This document shows, piece by piece, positions 9,794 through 20,850 of a stretch of DNA of 64,000 bases (the first letter of the stretch is position 1; each line of letters begins with the position of its first letter). The notes under the pieces were generated by a model. That model was not told the origin of the DNA and searched no databases. It worked only from the letters and a program-made list of their open reading frames with translations. This DNA comes from Berghia stephanieae (Eukaryota > Mollusca > Gastropoda > Nudibranchia > Aeolidiidae), in the NCBI GenBank assembly GCA_034508935.3, contig CM067452.1, positions 8,505,005 to 8,569,004 of the forward strand, written 5' to 3'. A program made the translations under genes and the position numbers.

Positions 9794-10330
9794 CTGGATG
9801 GGGTTCCTGACCTCCCATAGCGGGCAGGGGGTACATACTGTGTCTTCTATCCCCTTATATCTGTTTTCCAACTTGCTTTCTGTCTTTGTCTTGGAATGAG
9901 ATTACTTGGTTTTGTCCTGTCCCTGGCCGGAGTCCTAGCTGGGAGGGAAACAGTCAAATGCATAGTTATTGTTTTGGGAGATGATATTTTTTTCTTTTTA
10001 AATCATCTCTCTGTTATGTATTATTATTTTTATTTTGAATGTATAATGTAAGCATTTGAGTGTGTTCCTCTTTGTTGGATTTATTTTGTGCTTGTGTCTG
10101 GATGAGACTTGTAGGTGATTTCAAACTAAGTACATTGGTGGTGTGCTCTTGGAATATACATCTGTTCCCTATTTGAACCATTTCCCCTTTGTCTTACTTT
10201 TTCTTGGGTGCTTTAATTGTAATTCTAGAACTTTTGACTATCCCATGTTCTTCCTTTTTACTGGCGCTGATATAACCTAAATGTGTTGCAAGCGCCGTAA
10301 AACCCTTAAAACCAAACAAAACAAATAATT
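9794..10330 (+). mobile_element. THR-1 retroposon, long flanking duplication
   Basis: Full length from ctggatgggg to the A-rich tail. Internal hairpin gagatgat/atcatctc and 3' hairpin ggcgct/agcgcc are present. A flank of about 50 bp (9741-9793: cagtactgcagaacaatc) is repeated after the tail at 10331-10383. No open frame of note. Confidence 0.8.
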
Positions 10331-10383
10331 CACTTGTTGTTATCTTCAGTACTGCAGAACAATCATTTTATTTTTATTTATTT

Positions 10384-11016
10384 TTTTATCTCCCTCATTC
10401 CTTCATTCAAACACTTATTAAGTTTAATTCTTGCCGTTATAAGGCAGGAAATTTCAACCCGTGTTTCAGATTTGCTAAATTTTATCAATATTTTATTAAT
10501 CGTTTCTAATGTTACTTTTATAATATCAAATTGAGAAATTTGGGACCAACCACTGGTATAAGGTAAATATGTGTAAAAGTGTGTATGACACAGTACCAGA
10601 CAAAGCAAGATAGAAAAACACACACAATTTTTTTTAAAACAACCCAAACTGGGGTGACAGTGACAGACTCTTTGGGGATGTTTTTTTTTGTTTTATTTTT
10701 CTTTCATGTCGGTTCCGGAGCTGCTACATAGGGCAAGCAACAGGCAGGCATGGAGGAAGATTGTAACTTCTGCTTCAACAAGTCGCCCCGACGACCATCC
10801 GGTCATGGGATTGAGGAGGCTTTGTCTAGCACTGTTTCATACAGACTTTCACAGATGTTTATCTTTATAATATTTATTGATTTTAATGTTATCTTTACAA
10901 CTTTTAATAGATATGATATATCTTTATGGTTTTGTTTTTATTGCGTATAATATTTATCATATCTATCATCATGTTGTATTTATTGTTTGCAATGTTATCT
11001 TTATTAATTTTATCGT
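10384..11016. other. Gap, nothing recognised
   Basis: AT-rich stretch with short frames on both strands; no domain, RNA gene or clear repeat recognised. 10680-10870 is less AT-rich but shows no supported gene. Confidence 0.4.
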
Positions 11017-11028
11017 TATCAATATTAT

Positions 11029-11560
11029 CTGGGTGGGGATCCTGACCTCCCATAGCGGGCAGGGAGGTACATACTGTGTCTTCTATCCCCTTATATCTGT
11101 TTTCCAACATGCTTTCTGTCTTTGTCTTGGAATGAGATTACTTGGTTTTGTCCTGGCTCTGGCCGGAGTCCTAGCTGGGAGGGAAACAGTCAAATGCATA
11201 GTTATTGTTTTGGGAGGTGATATTTTTTTCCTTGTAAATCATCTCTCTGTTATGTATTATTATTTTTATTTTGAATGTATAATGTAAGCATTTGAGTGTA
11301 TTCCTCTTTGTTGGATTTTGTGCTTGTGTCTGGGTGAGACTTGTAGGTGATTTCAAACTAAGTACATTGGTGGATTGCTCTTGGAATCTACATCTGATCC
11401 CTATTTGTTCTCAGTTCCCCTTTGTCTTACTTTTTCTTGGGTGCTTTAATTGTAATTCTATAACTTTTTACTATCCCATTTTCTTCCTTTTTACTGGCGC
11501 TGATATGACCTAAATGTGTTGCAAGCGCCGTAAAACCCTTAAAAACAAACATAAAAACAA
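11029..11560 (+). mobile_element. THR-1 retroposon, full length with 12-bp duplication
   Basis: Flanked by tatcaatattat at 11017-11028 and 11561-11572. Begins ctgggtggggatcc; ends in the 3' hairpin (ggcgct/agcgcc), then gtaaaacccttaaaaacaaa. This copy defines the 532-bp length. Confidence 0.9.
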
Positions 11561-11616
11561 TATCAATATTATCTTTACCATCTTTATTGTTTATTATCTT
11601 TATCACATTTATCCTT

Positions 11617-12118
11617 TCTCCCATAGTGGGCAGGGAGGCACTTACCATGTCTTCTATCCCCCTATATCTGTTTTCCAACAATGCTTTCTGTATTTGTCTT
11701 GGAATGAGATTACTTGGTTTTGTCCTGGTCCAGGTTGGATACTGTAGCTTAGAGGGAAACAGTCAAATGTTTAGTTTGAGTTTTGGGAGATGATATTTTT
11801 TTGTCTTGTAAATCATCTCTCTTTTATGCGCTGTGTTATTTTTTTCCATATGATTTATGAACATTTGAGTGTGTTCCTCTTAGTTGGGACCTGTGCTTGT
11901 GTCTGGATGAGAAATTTAGGTGATCTCAAAAAGTACACTGATGGTATGCTCTTGGAATCTACACCTGTTCCCTATTTGAACCAATTCCCCTTTGTCTTAC
12001 CTTTTATTGGGTGCTTTAATTGCAATTCTATAACTTTTTACTATCCCATTTCTTCCTTTTTACTGGCGCTGATATGACCTTAATGTGTTGCAAGCGCCAT
12101 AAAACCCTTAAAAACAAA
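11617..12118 (+). mobile_element. THR-1 retroposon, 5'-truncated
   Basis: Starts inside the 5' end at tctcccatagtggg. Flanks catttatcctt (11606-11616) and catttgtcctt (12119-12129) form an 11-bp duplication with one mismatch. 5' truncation fits target-primed reverse transcription. Confidence 0.85.
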
Positions 12119-12448
12119 CATTTGTCCTTCCTGATTTAACCTTTACCAGCTTTATTTCATTGTTATACTTCTCATTTCTATGTTATTGTTCTAATTTCTT
12201 ATATATCTTTGTCATATCAAAATATTGAAAAACTTCAAGATCAATAGATTTTGAACAAAAATAGAAATTAGTGATTCTTTTCTTTTTTTTTTTTTTTTTT
12301 TTGGTCATGCTCTGTATCTTTGTCATTTTTGTGATTTTTATCGTTTTAATTTCCGTACAATCCTTGCCATTTCTGATATTTTTATCGTTTTTAATCTTAT
12401 CATCTTTATTTTATAGTCTTTTTATTTTTGCCCAAGGTCAATAATCGT

Positions 12449-12740
12449 GCGGCTATGTGGTCTTGTGGTATGACACTCGTCTTAGGATCGGAAGGTCCTG
12501 GTCCTGGGTTCGAGTCCCGCTCTGAGCAATGTTTAGTTGGGTCCTTGGAAACGGTTCTTTACTCATATTCTCTTACCATACTCAGGTGTAAAAGGAGTAC
12601 ATAGCTATTATCGGTGATGTACCTGTCCCAAAAGAAAAAAAAATGACCTTCATATTTGTTTTGTATTGCTCTTGTAAAGTGCTTTGACCAAATTTTTGTG
12701 GATAAAGTGCTATTGAAATGCTCAGTTCTTTGTTGTTTTT
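12449..12740 (+). repeat. SINE-1, complete head to tail
   Basis: tRNA-like head: gcggctatgtggtcttgtgg (A box), gggttcgagtcccgc (B box). Body ends with the tail ttgtaaagtgctttgacc and gctattgaaatgctc. Family known here from about ten copies. 12130-12448 holds AT-rich DNA and a T-run only. Confidence 0.8.
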
Positions 12741-12892
12741 TCATTTTGTTTTTGATTAGATTTTGGGGGGGGGGGGGTTTTATTTGAATTTATTCTACTT
12801 TGACACCTATTAATTTTTCTGCTTACATATCCTGTGAAATATATCGCCATATTTGACAACTCCATATAACTGCAGAGTTATAAAAAATAAAT

Positions 12893-13040
12893 GACTATGT
12901 GAAATTGAATGTAAACTTCAATTTAATAAACGAAAACAGATGATAAAGATGACGTTTTGTGTTTCCCCTTTATCAACAAAACATGATGAATGAAATGTGA
13001 TAATTATTAAATTGATGCTTACATTCAATTTCACATTGTT
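12893..13040. repeat. Rep-D copy
   Basis: Inverted ends 'tgtgaaattgaatgtaaac' and 'gcttacattcaatttcac' with the arm motif cccctttatcaacaaaacat. The interior hairpin is shortened. Confidence 0.55.
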
Positions 13041-13085
13041 GTTTATTTCTTCAGGCTTCGAGCAGCAACATTTACATATAACTGC

Positions 13086-13688
13086 CTGGGTGGGGATCCT
13101 GACCTCTCATAGCGGGCAGGGGGTACATACTGTTCTTCTATCCCCTTATATCTGTTTTCCAACATGCTTTATGTCTTTGTCTTGGAATGAGATGACTTGG
13201 TTTTGTCCTGGCCCTGGTCGGTCTGCTGGGAGGGAAACAGTCAAATGCATAGTTATGATGATATTTTTTTCCTTGTAAATCATCTCTCTATTATGTATTA
13301 TTATATTTGTTATTTTTAATGTATAATGTAAGCATTTGAGTGTATTCCTCTTTGTTGGATTTTGTACTTGTGTCTGGATGAGACTTATAGGTGATCTCAA
13401 ACTAAGTACATTGGTGGTATGCTCTTGGAATCTACATCTGATCCCTATTTGTTCCCAGTTCCCTATGTCTTACTTTTTCTTGGGTGCTTTAATTGTAATT
13501 CTAGAACTTTTTACTATCCCATTTTATTCCTTTTTAGTACAAATGTAAATCAAAGTCATAACCTAAAGATATCATAAGCTAAATTATAAATAACCAAGAA
13601 CAAACAGGCAGGAATATTTTTACTGGCGCTGATATGACCTAAGTGTGTTGCAAGTGCTGTAAAACCCTTAAAAACAAACACAAAACAA
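13086..13688 (+). mobile_element. THR-1 retroposon with about 61-bp flanking duplication
   Basis: Full 5' end (ctgggtgggg) and tail. The flank at 13025-13085 (cttcgagcagcaacattt) is repeated at 13689-13751. An 83-bp piece at 13534-13617 matches the THR-2 interior, so the copy is chimeric. The 3' hairpin stem has decayed to ggcgct/agtgct. Confidence 0.8.
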
Positions 13689-13854
13689 TCAATTTCACAT
13701 TGTTGTTATTTCTTCAAGCTTCGAGCAGCAACATTTCCATATAATAACTGCATAATTAAAACTCTGAGGCAACTCTCCTATTATTGTCTGTATTTTGTCT
13801 TTGATTTTATTGTTTGTTTCTTCCTTCATTAATTGAATCAAATGGAAATAAACA

Positions 13855-14010
13855 AAAATGAATATATAAAAGCTTTAAAAAAAAGAATCAAAAAACGAAC
13901 ACAGAACATTTCGACCTCAAAACTTTTCTTCAGCAACAAAAAAAAAAAACTAAAACAATAAGAACATAAATACATTACATTAATAAAACCCCCAAAAAAC
14001 TAGATGTGGC
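13855..14010 (-). repeat. Rep-R copy
   Basis: Complement of the Rep-R core (cagaacatttcgacctcaaa, cttttcttcagc) with the flanking aacataaatacatta. Confidence 0.55.
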
Positions 14011-14032
14011 GAATTGAGCCAATAAGGAGGGG

Positions 14033-14372
14033 AATCATGAAGTAAATGTGAATTATACTCATATAAAAGGGGACGACCCAAAACAAACAAATGTTTCGGC
14101 CTTGGCCTTTGTCAAGAGCCGAACAACAAAACACAAATATGTTAGGTTAGAAAAAAAATCACATTTTGTCAAACGTGGAAACAATGTCGATGTAAAGAGA
14201 GGGTGTTGGGTGTTTGGATACGTCAGAGAAATTACCTGCTATCCATCTAGATTTTAAGTAATGTGTTTATGTCTTGTCCTACATGTTTTAAGTGTTGCTG
14301 TTGGCTTGGGACCCTTGTAAAGCGCTTTTAGTGGATATTGCGCGATATAAATGCTCAAGTTTATTTTTCTTT
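14033..14372 (+). repeat. Hairpin-element arm and SINE-1 tail
   Basis: 14033-14200 matches one arm of the element at 616-914 (atgtttcggccttggccttt). 14265-14372 is the SINE-1 3' end (cttgtaaagcgctttt, gatataaatgctcaag). Confidence 0.55.
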
Positions 14373-14509
14373 TGGGACGACACAAAAATGAATTGTACGA
14401 TAACTTTCTTTTAAAAATTGTAAATAAGGTTTTGTTGTGTATTTCTAAATCTATTTATCCAGAAATTACTTGGGTTGATATTCTTGGTATTGATTACATT
14501 GTTTGATTC

Positions 14510-14665
14510 ATTGCATGTTTAAGATTTCAGCCAATCCTTTGTCTAATGGACTGCAACATATTTGATATGGATTGTTTTGGGCTCAAAACCCTTCTTCATT
14601 CAACAAAATTGTTTTAAATTTCCTATGTTACAATATGTAATAAATCAAGCTTCAAAATCTATGTT
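14510..14665. repeat. Rep-R related copy
   Basis: Contains ttgggctcaaaacccttctt and neighbouring Rep-R-like sequence. 14373-14509 and 14666-14929 show nothing recognisable. Confidence 0.4.
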
Positions 14666-14929
14666 AAACACGAGGCTCACCTCAACGTATATAATAACCG
14701 TTTTGAGGAGAATGGTCACATTTAATTAAAAATTTGAGGTCATTTCAGAACGATTTCCAAGGGACTCTGACTAGAACTGTGTGTGTGCCATGTGCGATAA
14801 AATTTTTTTTTTAGCTTATACTAAAGCCCAACCCCTGTCTTACACTTGTCTGTAACCACAAAATCCTATCATTTGGCAGTTAGTACAGGATGGTTTATTT
14901 TTTATTTCTACCCGATAAAAAAATTGTTA

Positions 14930-15610
14930 TAGCTTAAAAACTAGAAGTGATAGAAACATCTAGGTTTTTCTTTTGCATAGTTTTCCATCACTTCAAGTTT
15001 TTTTTTTGTGGTGAAAATTTCAGGAAGATGCTAGAATCGTTACAACAATGCAGTAGAGCTTTATGTAAATAGGGAGCAATTTGACTTATTTTTATTCCAG
15101 TTTTTGCATCAAAATATCGCTTGGCGGGTGGTTGGATGGGAGCATCACCCTTGAATCATATACCTATGATGTTCGCATGGGTGTACGATCCGATAGTGAT
15201 GTCGTTTCTTCTTCTCTTTACTAGCCTATCCTGCTTCTTTGGTTTGTGATTGTATTTTTGACAGGGGATATTTTTTTTTCTGTAAATCTTCTGCCTGTTT
15301 GTTCTTGGTTATTTATAATTTAACTTATGATATCTTTAGGTTATGATTTTGATTTACATTTGTACTATTTTTGTTAGATTGCTTGTTTTTTTTTTCAGCG
15401 GTCTCTCATATAACCTCAATTGTGTTGGAAGAGACCTAAAGCAACAAACAAAAAAAAAAAAAAATATCGCTTGAGTCAAATTTCTCCCTTTTTACAAAAA
15501 ACACGACTGTATTAAAAAAAAACTTATAGTATCTTCCTGAAATTTCCACCGCAAGAAACTTGAATAGTGATGGAAAACTATGCAAAAATCTATATGTTTC
15601 TTTCATTTAT
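14930..15610. repeat. Foldback repeat interrupted by THR-2
   Basis: Arms 14930-15122 and 15461-15610 are inverted relative to one another (cttttgcatagttttccatc against gatggaaaactatgcaaaaa). THR-2 entered at the turn of the hairpin. Confidence 0.65.
15123..15460 (+). mobile_element. THR-2 retroposon with 12-bp duplication
   Basis: 338 bp flanked by aaaatatcgctt at 15111-15122 and 15461-15472, with an A-rich tail. Internal hairpin aggggat/atcttct (two G-U pairs) and 3' hairpin ggtctct/agagacc lie where THR-1 has its hairpins. Non-coding; a - copy is at 29292-29624. Confidence 0.85.
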
Positions 15611-15778
15611 CTACAACTGTTTCCTATTTGAACCAATTCCCCTTTGGCTTACCTTTTCTTGGGTGCTTTAATTGTAATTCTAGAACTTTTTTACTTTCCC
15701 ATTTTCTTCCTTTTTACTGGCGCTGAAATGACCTACCAAAAGTGTTGCAAGTGCCGTAAAACTTAAAAACAAACACAT
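15609..15778 (+). repeat. THR-1 3' fragment
   Basis: Last 170 bp of the family: cccctttggcttacc, ggcgct and agtgcc around a damaged loop, then aaaacttaaaaacaaac. Confidence 0.7.
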
Positions 15779-15939
15779 CGCACACTGACACAGTTCTAGT
15801 GGACACCCTCTATTTTTATTGTTAATCACATGATGGTTTGCCCTGGTCTATTTTTATTGTTAAGCACATGTCACATGATGGTTTGCCCTGGTTTGATTGG
15901 TCTGAATTGTATTGTCCCTAGAAGCTGTGGACTAAACCG

Positions 15940-16080
15940 TAATGAACAAAAATTTATATAACAGCTTCCCAAAAATATTTTTTAAATGAGCAAAATACTA
16001 AACACGGAACATTTCGGGTTCAAAACCCTTCTTCAGCCAACAACAAAGTACAATAATCAGAGCTGCCAATTTGAAATTTT
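15940..16080 (-). repeat. Rep-R copy
   Basis: Reads gaacatttcgggttcaaaac then ccttcttcagcc, the Rep-R core in inverse. 15780-15939 holds a 40-bp local duplication (ctatttttattgtta). Confidence 0.55.
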
Positions 16081-16142
16081 AAAAATTCGTAGTTTCCAAG
16101 TTTAAAAAATGAAAATGTTGCTGCTTGAAGCTCAAAGGAAAA

Positions 16143-16395
16143 AAAAATAACGATAAGTATTGAATTGTAAGCTTCAATTTATAGACGAAGACAACAGATA
16201 CTTGGACGTTTTGGATTTTAATTTTCCCCTTTAACAACAAAACATGATGAATAAAACACCAATGACGAATCGTCGCTTAGTGTTTTATTCATCGTGTTTT
16301 GTTGATAAAGGGGAAATCCAAAACGTCCACAGTATCTGCCTTCATCTAATAAATTTGAACCCTACAAGTCAATGCTTATTTTTATTTTTTTCAAA
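16143..16395. repeat. Rep-D palindromic element
   Basis: Arms (ttcccctttaacaaca and tgttgataaaggggaaa) meet at about 16270. The right arm ends AAACGTCCACAGTATCTG. Confidence 0.6.
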
Positions 16396-16615
16396 TTAAA
16401 AAAGAAAAATTCACTTTAAATAGCTTTAGAAATAAATAATTTGCCTTCAGCATGATCCAAATCTGCTCCAAAGTCCTGAATATAGGCTCTAAGAAACTTG
16501 CGTTTCCCTTTTCAACAAGATTTATTAAGTCAAAGAGGCGAATACAGTTCTGTAGTTGGGAGTCAAAAATTCGAATTTCTATGGATTTTTCTTAGTGCAA
16601 GGACAGCTCTGCAAT
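16390..16615 (-). repeat. Rep-H, inverted copy
   Basis: Matches 6421-6645 in reverse: cactttaaatagcttt, aaagtcctgaatatagg, ttaagtcaaagagg. Confidence 0.5.
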
Positions 16616-16699
16616 GATACATGACTTAGAAATCAGACAGACAGATGGCAGAGAAAATCAATTCCAAGATCTTTTTACTTACAGAAGGGATGTGCCAAA

Positions 16700-16835
16700 T
16701 ATGGTATTTTTGGTTTTGCATTTATGTCTTTATTTTTGGTCTAAGAAGCGTTTTGATGCTGAAACGTTCCATGTTTAGAATTTTTTTTTTTTTTATTTGA
16801 AGCGGTTATATTCATTTTTTGTTTATTCTGAATTT
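16700..16835 (+). repeat. Rep-R copy, diverged
   Basis: Contains tctaagaagcgttttgatgc, tgaaacgttccatgttt and agcggttatattcatttttt. Confidence 0.5.
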
Positions 16836-16971
16836 TATTGTATATTTTTTCAAATTTCAGTCTCGACTTTGTTGTTGTTTATTCAAAATGTTTTTAAAAA
16901 ATAAATGATACACAGTATTACCGATTGGGGAACAAACAATGGCGTGTGTGGAGATGAATTTTACTGGACAC

Positions 16972-17306
16972 CTGGGTGGGGTTCCTGGCCTCCATTGTGG
17001 GCAGGGAGGTACTTGCTGTTTCTTCTATACCCTATTCCTGTTTTCCAATTGCTTTCTGTCTTTGTCTTGGAATGAGATTACTGGTGTCTGGGTGAGACAT
17101 TTAGGTGATTTCAAACTAAGTACACTGATAGTGTGCTCTTTGAATCTAAATGTTTCCTATTTAAACCAATTCCCCTTGTCTTTTTCCTCTAGTCCCTTTA
17201 ACTGTATTTCTGTAAGGCTTTTACTATCCAATTATCCCCCTTTTTACTGGCGCGGATATGACCTAAATGTGTCACAGGTGCCGTAAAACCCTTAAAAACA
17301 AAAAAC
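16972..17306 (+). mobile_element. THR-1 retroposon, internally deleted
   Basis: Both ends are present but about 200 bp of the middle, including the internal hairpin, is missing. Flanked by atgaattttactggacac (16954-16971) and atgaattactggacac (17307-17322). Confidence 0.8.
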
Positions 17307-17507
17307 ATGAATTACTGGACACATGTCTTTTCTGGTTCCTCTGGTGTTCATTTGTGATTTTGTGGGTCATAGGTCATAGGTGAGATCAGTTGTCGGGGTT
17401 TTCTGTTATTTACATAATGTTTGGCTTCCATTTATCCAGGAATGGTTTTGCCATTATTGTAGCTGGAGTCCTTTTCTGTGAGGTAACTTAATGTTATGTC
17501 ATTTATT

Positions 17508-17797
17508 CAAGTAAGCGAGCTTTAAAACGTGCTCAAAGCACTTTACAAGGGGTCCCTGGCCAACAGCAGCACATAACATGTAGGGCGAGCCATGACGCCC
17601 GTTAGGCGATATTACATTTTTTCTTTGACAGAGACAACGCTGGTTATGGGCAGGTACTCATTTTACATCTGAGTACGGTGAGATAATGTGAGTAAAAAGC
17701 CTTTTTCCAAGGACTTAACTATGCGCTGAGGCTCAAACCCAGGACCTTCTGTTCCAAAGACGAGTCATACCACAAGACCACATAACCGCAAAACAGT
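17508..17797 (-). repeat. SINE-1, near full length
   Basis: In - orientation: head gcggttatgtggtcttgtgg, B-box region gggtttgagcctcag, tail ttgtaaagtgctttgagc. 17323-17507 shows nothing recognisable. Confidence 0.75.
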
Positions 17798-17819
17798 CCT
17801 TGTTCATCATCACATTCCT

Positions 17820-18333
17820 GACCTCCCACAGTGAGCAAGGAGGTACTTACTGTGTCTTCTATCCCCCTATATCTGTTTTCCAACATGCTTTCTGTCTTTG
17901 TCTTAGAATGAGAATGTACTTGGTTTTGTCCTTTCCCTAGACAGAGTTCCTTGGGGGAGGGAAACAGTGAAATGTATAGTTATAGTTTTAGGAGATATTG
18001 TTTTCGTTGTAAAACATCTCTAAGTTATGTATTGATAGTTATGTTTTATGTTTTGGATATATTCTATTACCATTTGAATGTATTCCTCTCATTGGGACCC
18101 TGTGCTTGTGTCTGGTTGAGACTTTTAGGTGATCTCAAACTAAATACACTGATAGTATCTACTATATCTATTCCCTATTTAACCATTCCTCATCATCGTC
18201 TTACTCTTTCTTAAACACCTTTACTTGTAATTCTTGAATTTTTTACACTATCCCATTCTCTTGCTTTTGCCTGGCGCTGAAATGACCTAGATGTGTTGCA
18301 ATGCAAGCGCCGTAAAACCCTTAAAAATAAAAA
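17820..18333 (+). mobile_element. THR-1 retroposon, 5'-truncated, 13-bp duplication
   Basis: Flanks catcatcacattc at 17807-17819 and 18334-18346. Starts at ctgacctcccac. The 3' loop carries an extra 'atgca' before the second stem half. Confidence 0.85.
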
Positions 18334-18404
18334 CAAACATCATCACATTCAGTTGTAAAAAGTAATTTTAAAAACTGAATACAAGAGCTTTAAAAATAGA
18401 CGCG

Positions 18405-18860
18405 TCGCGTCTTTTCTTCAACAGAGAGGGCGTACGAAATATTTAGTCAATGATCTGTTAAAGTAATGCATTTATGTTCCAAAAACACGGGAACCTTTTC
18501 AGAGGAAGACCGATCACAACACTCCCTGTGATCCTAAACAAAAACCTCACAACACTTGGACAAAGCATTAGTCTCATAACGGCAGGGGACCTTGAAAATC
18601 TGAGAACCCTAGCAGAGGACCGGCAATATTGGAGACACCTCACACAGGAAATACTGGAAACAGCCAAGGCGACCCGATCTTTCGGTCGAGACGCGAAAGG
18701 CATCTAAGTCAAGTAAGTCAAGTCAGCATTTATGTTTTTATTATTTATTGCTGTTGGCTGAAGAAGGGTTTTGAGCCCGAAACGTTCCGTGTTTTTGGTA
18801 TTTTGTTCTTCTTTGAAGCTGTAATATTCATTTCTGTATAATACATTATACAATCCGCTC
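18405..18860 (+). repeat. Rep-R copy split by a LINE fragment
   Basis: Left part 18405-18478 (cttcaacagagagg, gtaatgcatttatgtt) matches 48519-48590; right part 18726-18860 carries ggctgaagaagggttttgag. Together they show Rep-R extends about 100 bp upstream of its core. Confidence 0.6.
18479..18725 (+). mobile_element. 5'-truncated LINE insertion, RT C-terminus
   Basis: One frame reads LFRGRPITTLPVILNKNL then EDRQYWRHLTQEI, like the GRP..T-LP-x-LN and DR-x-W end of jockey-group LINE proteins. Flanked by gcatttatgtt at 18468-18478 and 18726-18736. The tail is a short aagtc repeat. Confidence 0.65.
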
Positions 18861-18888
18861 TCTTCTGGCAGCTCAGTAACACTTTAGT

Positions 18889-19187
18889 TGTGTGTGGTCG
18901 AGTGGTAATGGCACTCGCTTTCAGACTAGTAGGTTCCAGGTCAAGCTCAGCCCACACAAAGTTTAGTCCTTGGCAAAAGCTCTTTTCTCACATTCTCTCA
19001 CCGGACTCGAGTGTAAATGAGTACCTGGACAGTAACAGCATTGTCTGTTTGTATTGGGGAAAAATGTAAAATTAACATCGCTTTCAAGTTCAAGTGACAT
19101 CTCTTCCTTCACACTAAGTGTTGCTGTTGTCTGTGGACCTCTTGTAAAGCCCTTTGAGCCCATTTAATGGATTTTGCACTATATAAC
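18889..19187 (+). repeat. SINE-1, diverged full copy
   Basis: Head tggtcgagtggtaatggcac, body cacattctctcaccggactc, tail cttgtaaagccctttgagcc and gcactatataa. Confidence 0.7.
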
Positions 19188-19278
19188 CCCCCACCCCCAC
19201 CAAAAAAAACAAAAAACGAAAAAACAAACAAAAACAAAGCAACCTCAAGTCAGAAGTTTTTTAAAAACCCGAAAAAAA

Positions 19279-19935
19279 CTTAGGCTTTTATATAGCGCAA
19301 TATCCACTAAACATGCTCAAAGCACTTTACAAAGGATCCCTGACCAACAGTAACATGTAGAACAAGACATGTGACACCTGTAAGGCAATATTACAATTTT
19401 TGCAACAAAGACAACGCTGTTAACAGCCAGCTACTCATTTTACACCTGGCGACTACGGTGAGAGAATGTGAGTAAAGAGCCTTTTCCAGGAATCAACTAT
19501 GCGCCAAGCAAGTCTTGAATCCAAGTAGGCTACTTAGTTTGAGACCACCTAAAAGTCTCATCCAGACACAAGCACTAGCACCCTCTAAGACGAACACACT
19601 CAAATGTTTACAAATCATATATAATAATATGTAAACAAAACATAATACAGTGCATAACAGAGAGAAGATTTACAAGGGAAAAAAAATATCATCTCCCTAA
19701 ACTTAACTATACATTTGACTGTCTCCCTCTCAGCCAGGGCATCCGTTCAGGGCCAGGAAAAAAAACCAAGTAATCTCATTCCAAGACAAAGACAGAAAGC
19801 AAGTTGGAAAACAGTAATAGGGGGATAATAGATACAGCAAGTACCTCCCTGCCCACTGTTTGTCAGGAACCCCACCCAGCCAGGGCCCTCTGATCTGAAA
19901 GCGAATGTCATACCACAAGACCAAATAGCCGCAGG
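19279..19935 (-). repeat. SINE-1 split by a THR-1 copy
   Basis: SINE-1 tail to body at 19279-19526 and head at 19878-19935 (gtcataccacaagacc). Between them, 19527-19877 is a - THR-1 lacking its 3' third, with the 5' end ccccaccca intact. Confidence 0.7.
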
Positions 19936-20033
19936 TTAGACTGATACTTACAGAAATCTACCTTAGTGGCTTAGTGTGTACAGGCCAGAGCCACCCCCAA
20001 GTCTCTGAGAGAATTCAACAAGAAAAATAAAAG

Positions 20034-20565
20034 TACTGAGTGGGGTTCCTGACCTCCCATAGTGGGCAGGGAGGTACTTACTGTGTCTTCTATCCCCCTA
20101 TATCTGTTTTCCAACATGCTTTCTGTCTTTGTCTTGGAATGAGATTACTTGGTTTTGTCCTGGTTTTGGCCGGATACCCTGGCTGGGAGGGAAACAGTCA
20201 AATGCATAGTTATTTTTGGGAGATGATATTTTTTTTCCTTGAAAATCATCTCTCTATTGTGCAATGTATTGTTTTGTTTACATATTATATATGATTTGTG
20301 AACATTTGAGTGTATTCCTCTTAGTTGGGACCTGTGCTTGTCTCTGGATGAGACTTTTAGTGATGTCAAACTGATAGTGTGCTCTTGGAATCTACATCTG
20401 TTCCCTGTTTGAACCAATTCCCCTTTGTCTCACCTTTTCTTTTGTGCTTTAATTGTAATTCTACTCTAGAACTTTTTACTATCCCATTTTCTTCCTTTTT
20501 ACTGGCGCTGATATGACCTTAATGTGTTGCAATCGCCGTAAAACCCTTAAAAACAAAAACAAAAC
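20034..20565 (+). mobile_element. THR-1 retroposon with 24-bp duplication
   Basis: Flanks at 20010-20033 and 20566-20589 are identical (agaattcaacaagaaaaata plus aaag). Internal hairpin intact; 3' stem is ggcgct/atcgcc. Confidence 0.85.
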
Positions 20566-20850
20566 AGAATTCAACAAGAAAAATAAAAGAAATGCAAACA
20601 ACAAAAGAGCAAAAATTATCTTTCCAGAAAGTTCTTTTTTTTTTCTTCTTTTCTTTTTAAATGTCATCATTTTCAAAGGACTTCAAAATGTAATAAATAA
20701 AAACACGTGTGAATAATAGAATATCAACCATGCTAAAGAAGAGAAAACACACAAACACACACACTCACAAACAACGCACAAAACACTGAAACACGCACCA
20801 CACACCGATGGCAAGAATAGTTACAATAAATTATTAATAGAATCATAGTC

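Noticed and set aside
12451-12525. tRNA gene
   Set aside because: It is the head of SINE-1, followed by the SINE body and tail and present in about ten copies.
18458-18703. Frame on the - strand over the LINE end
   Set aside because: Shadow of the + strand LINE C-terminus.
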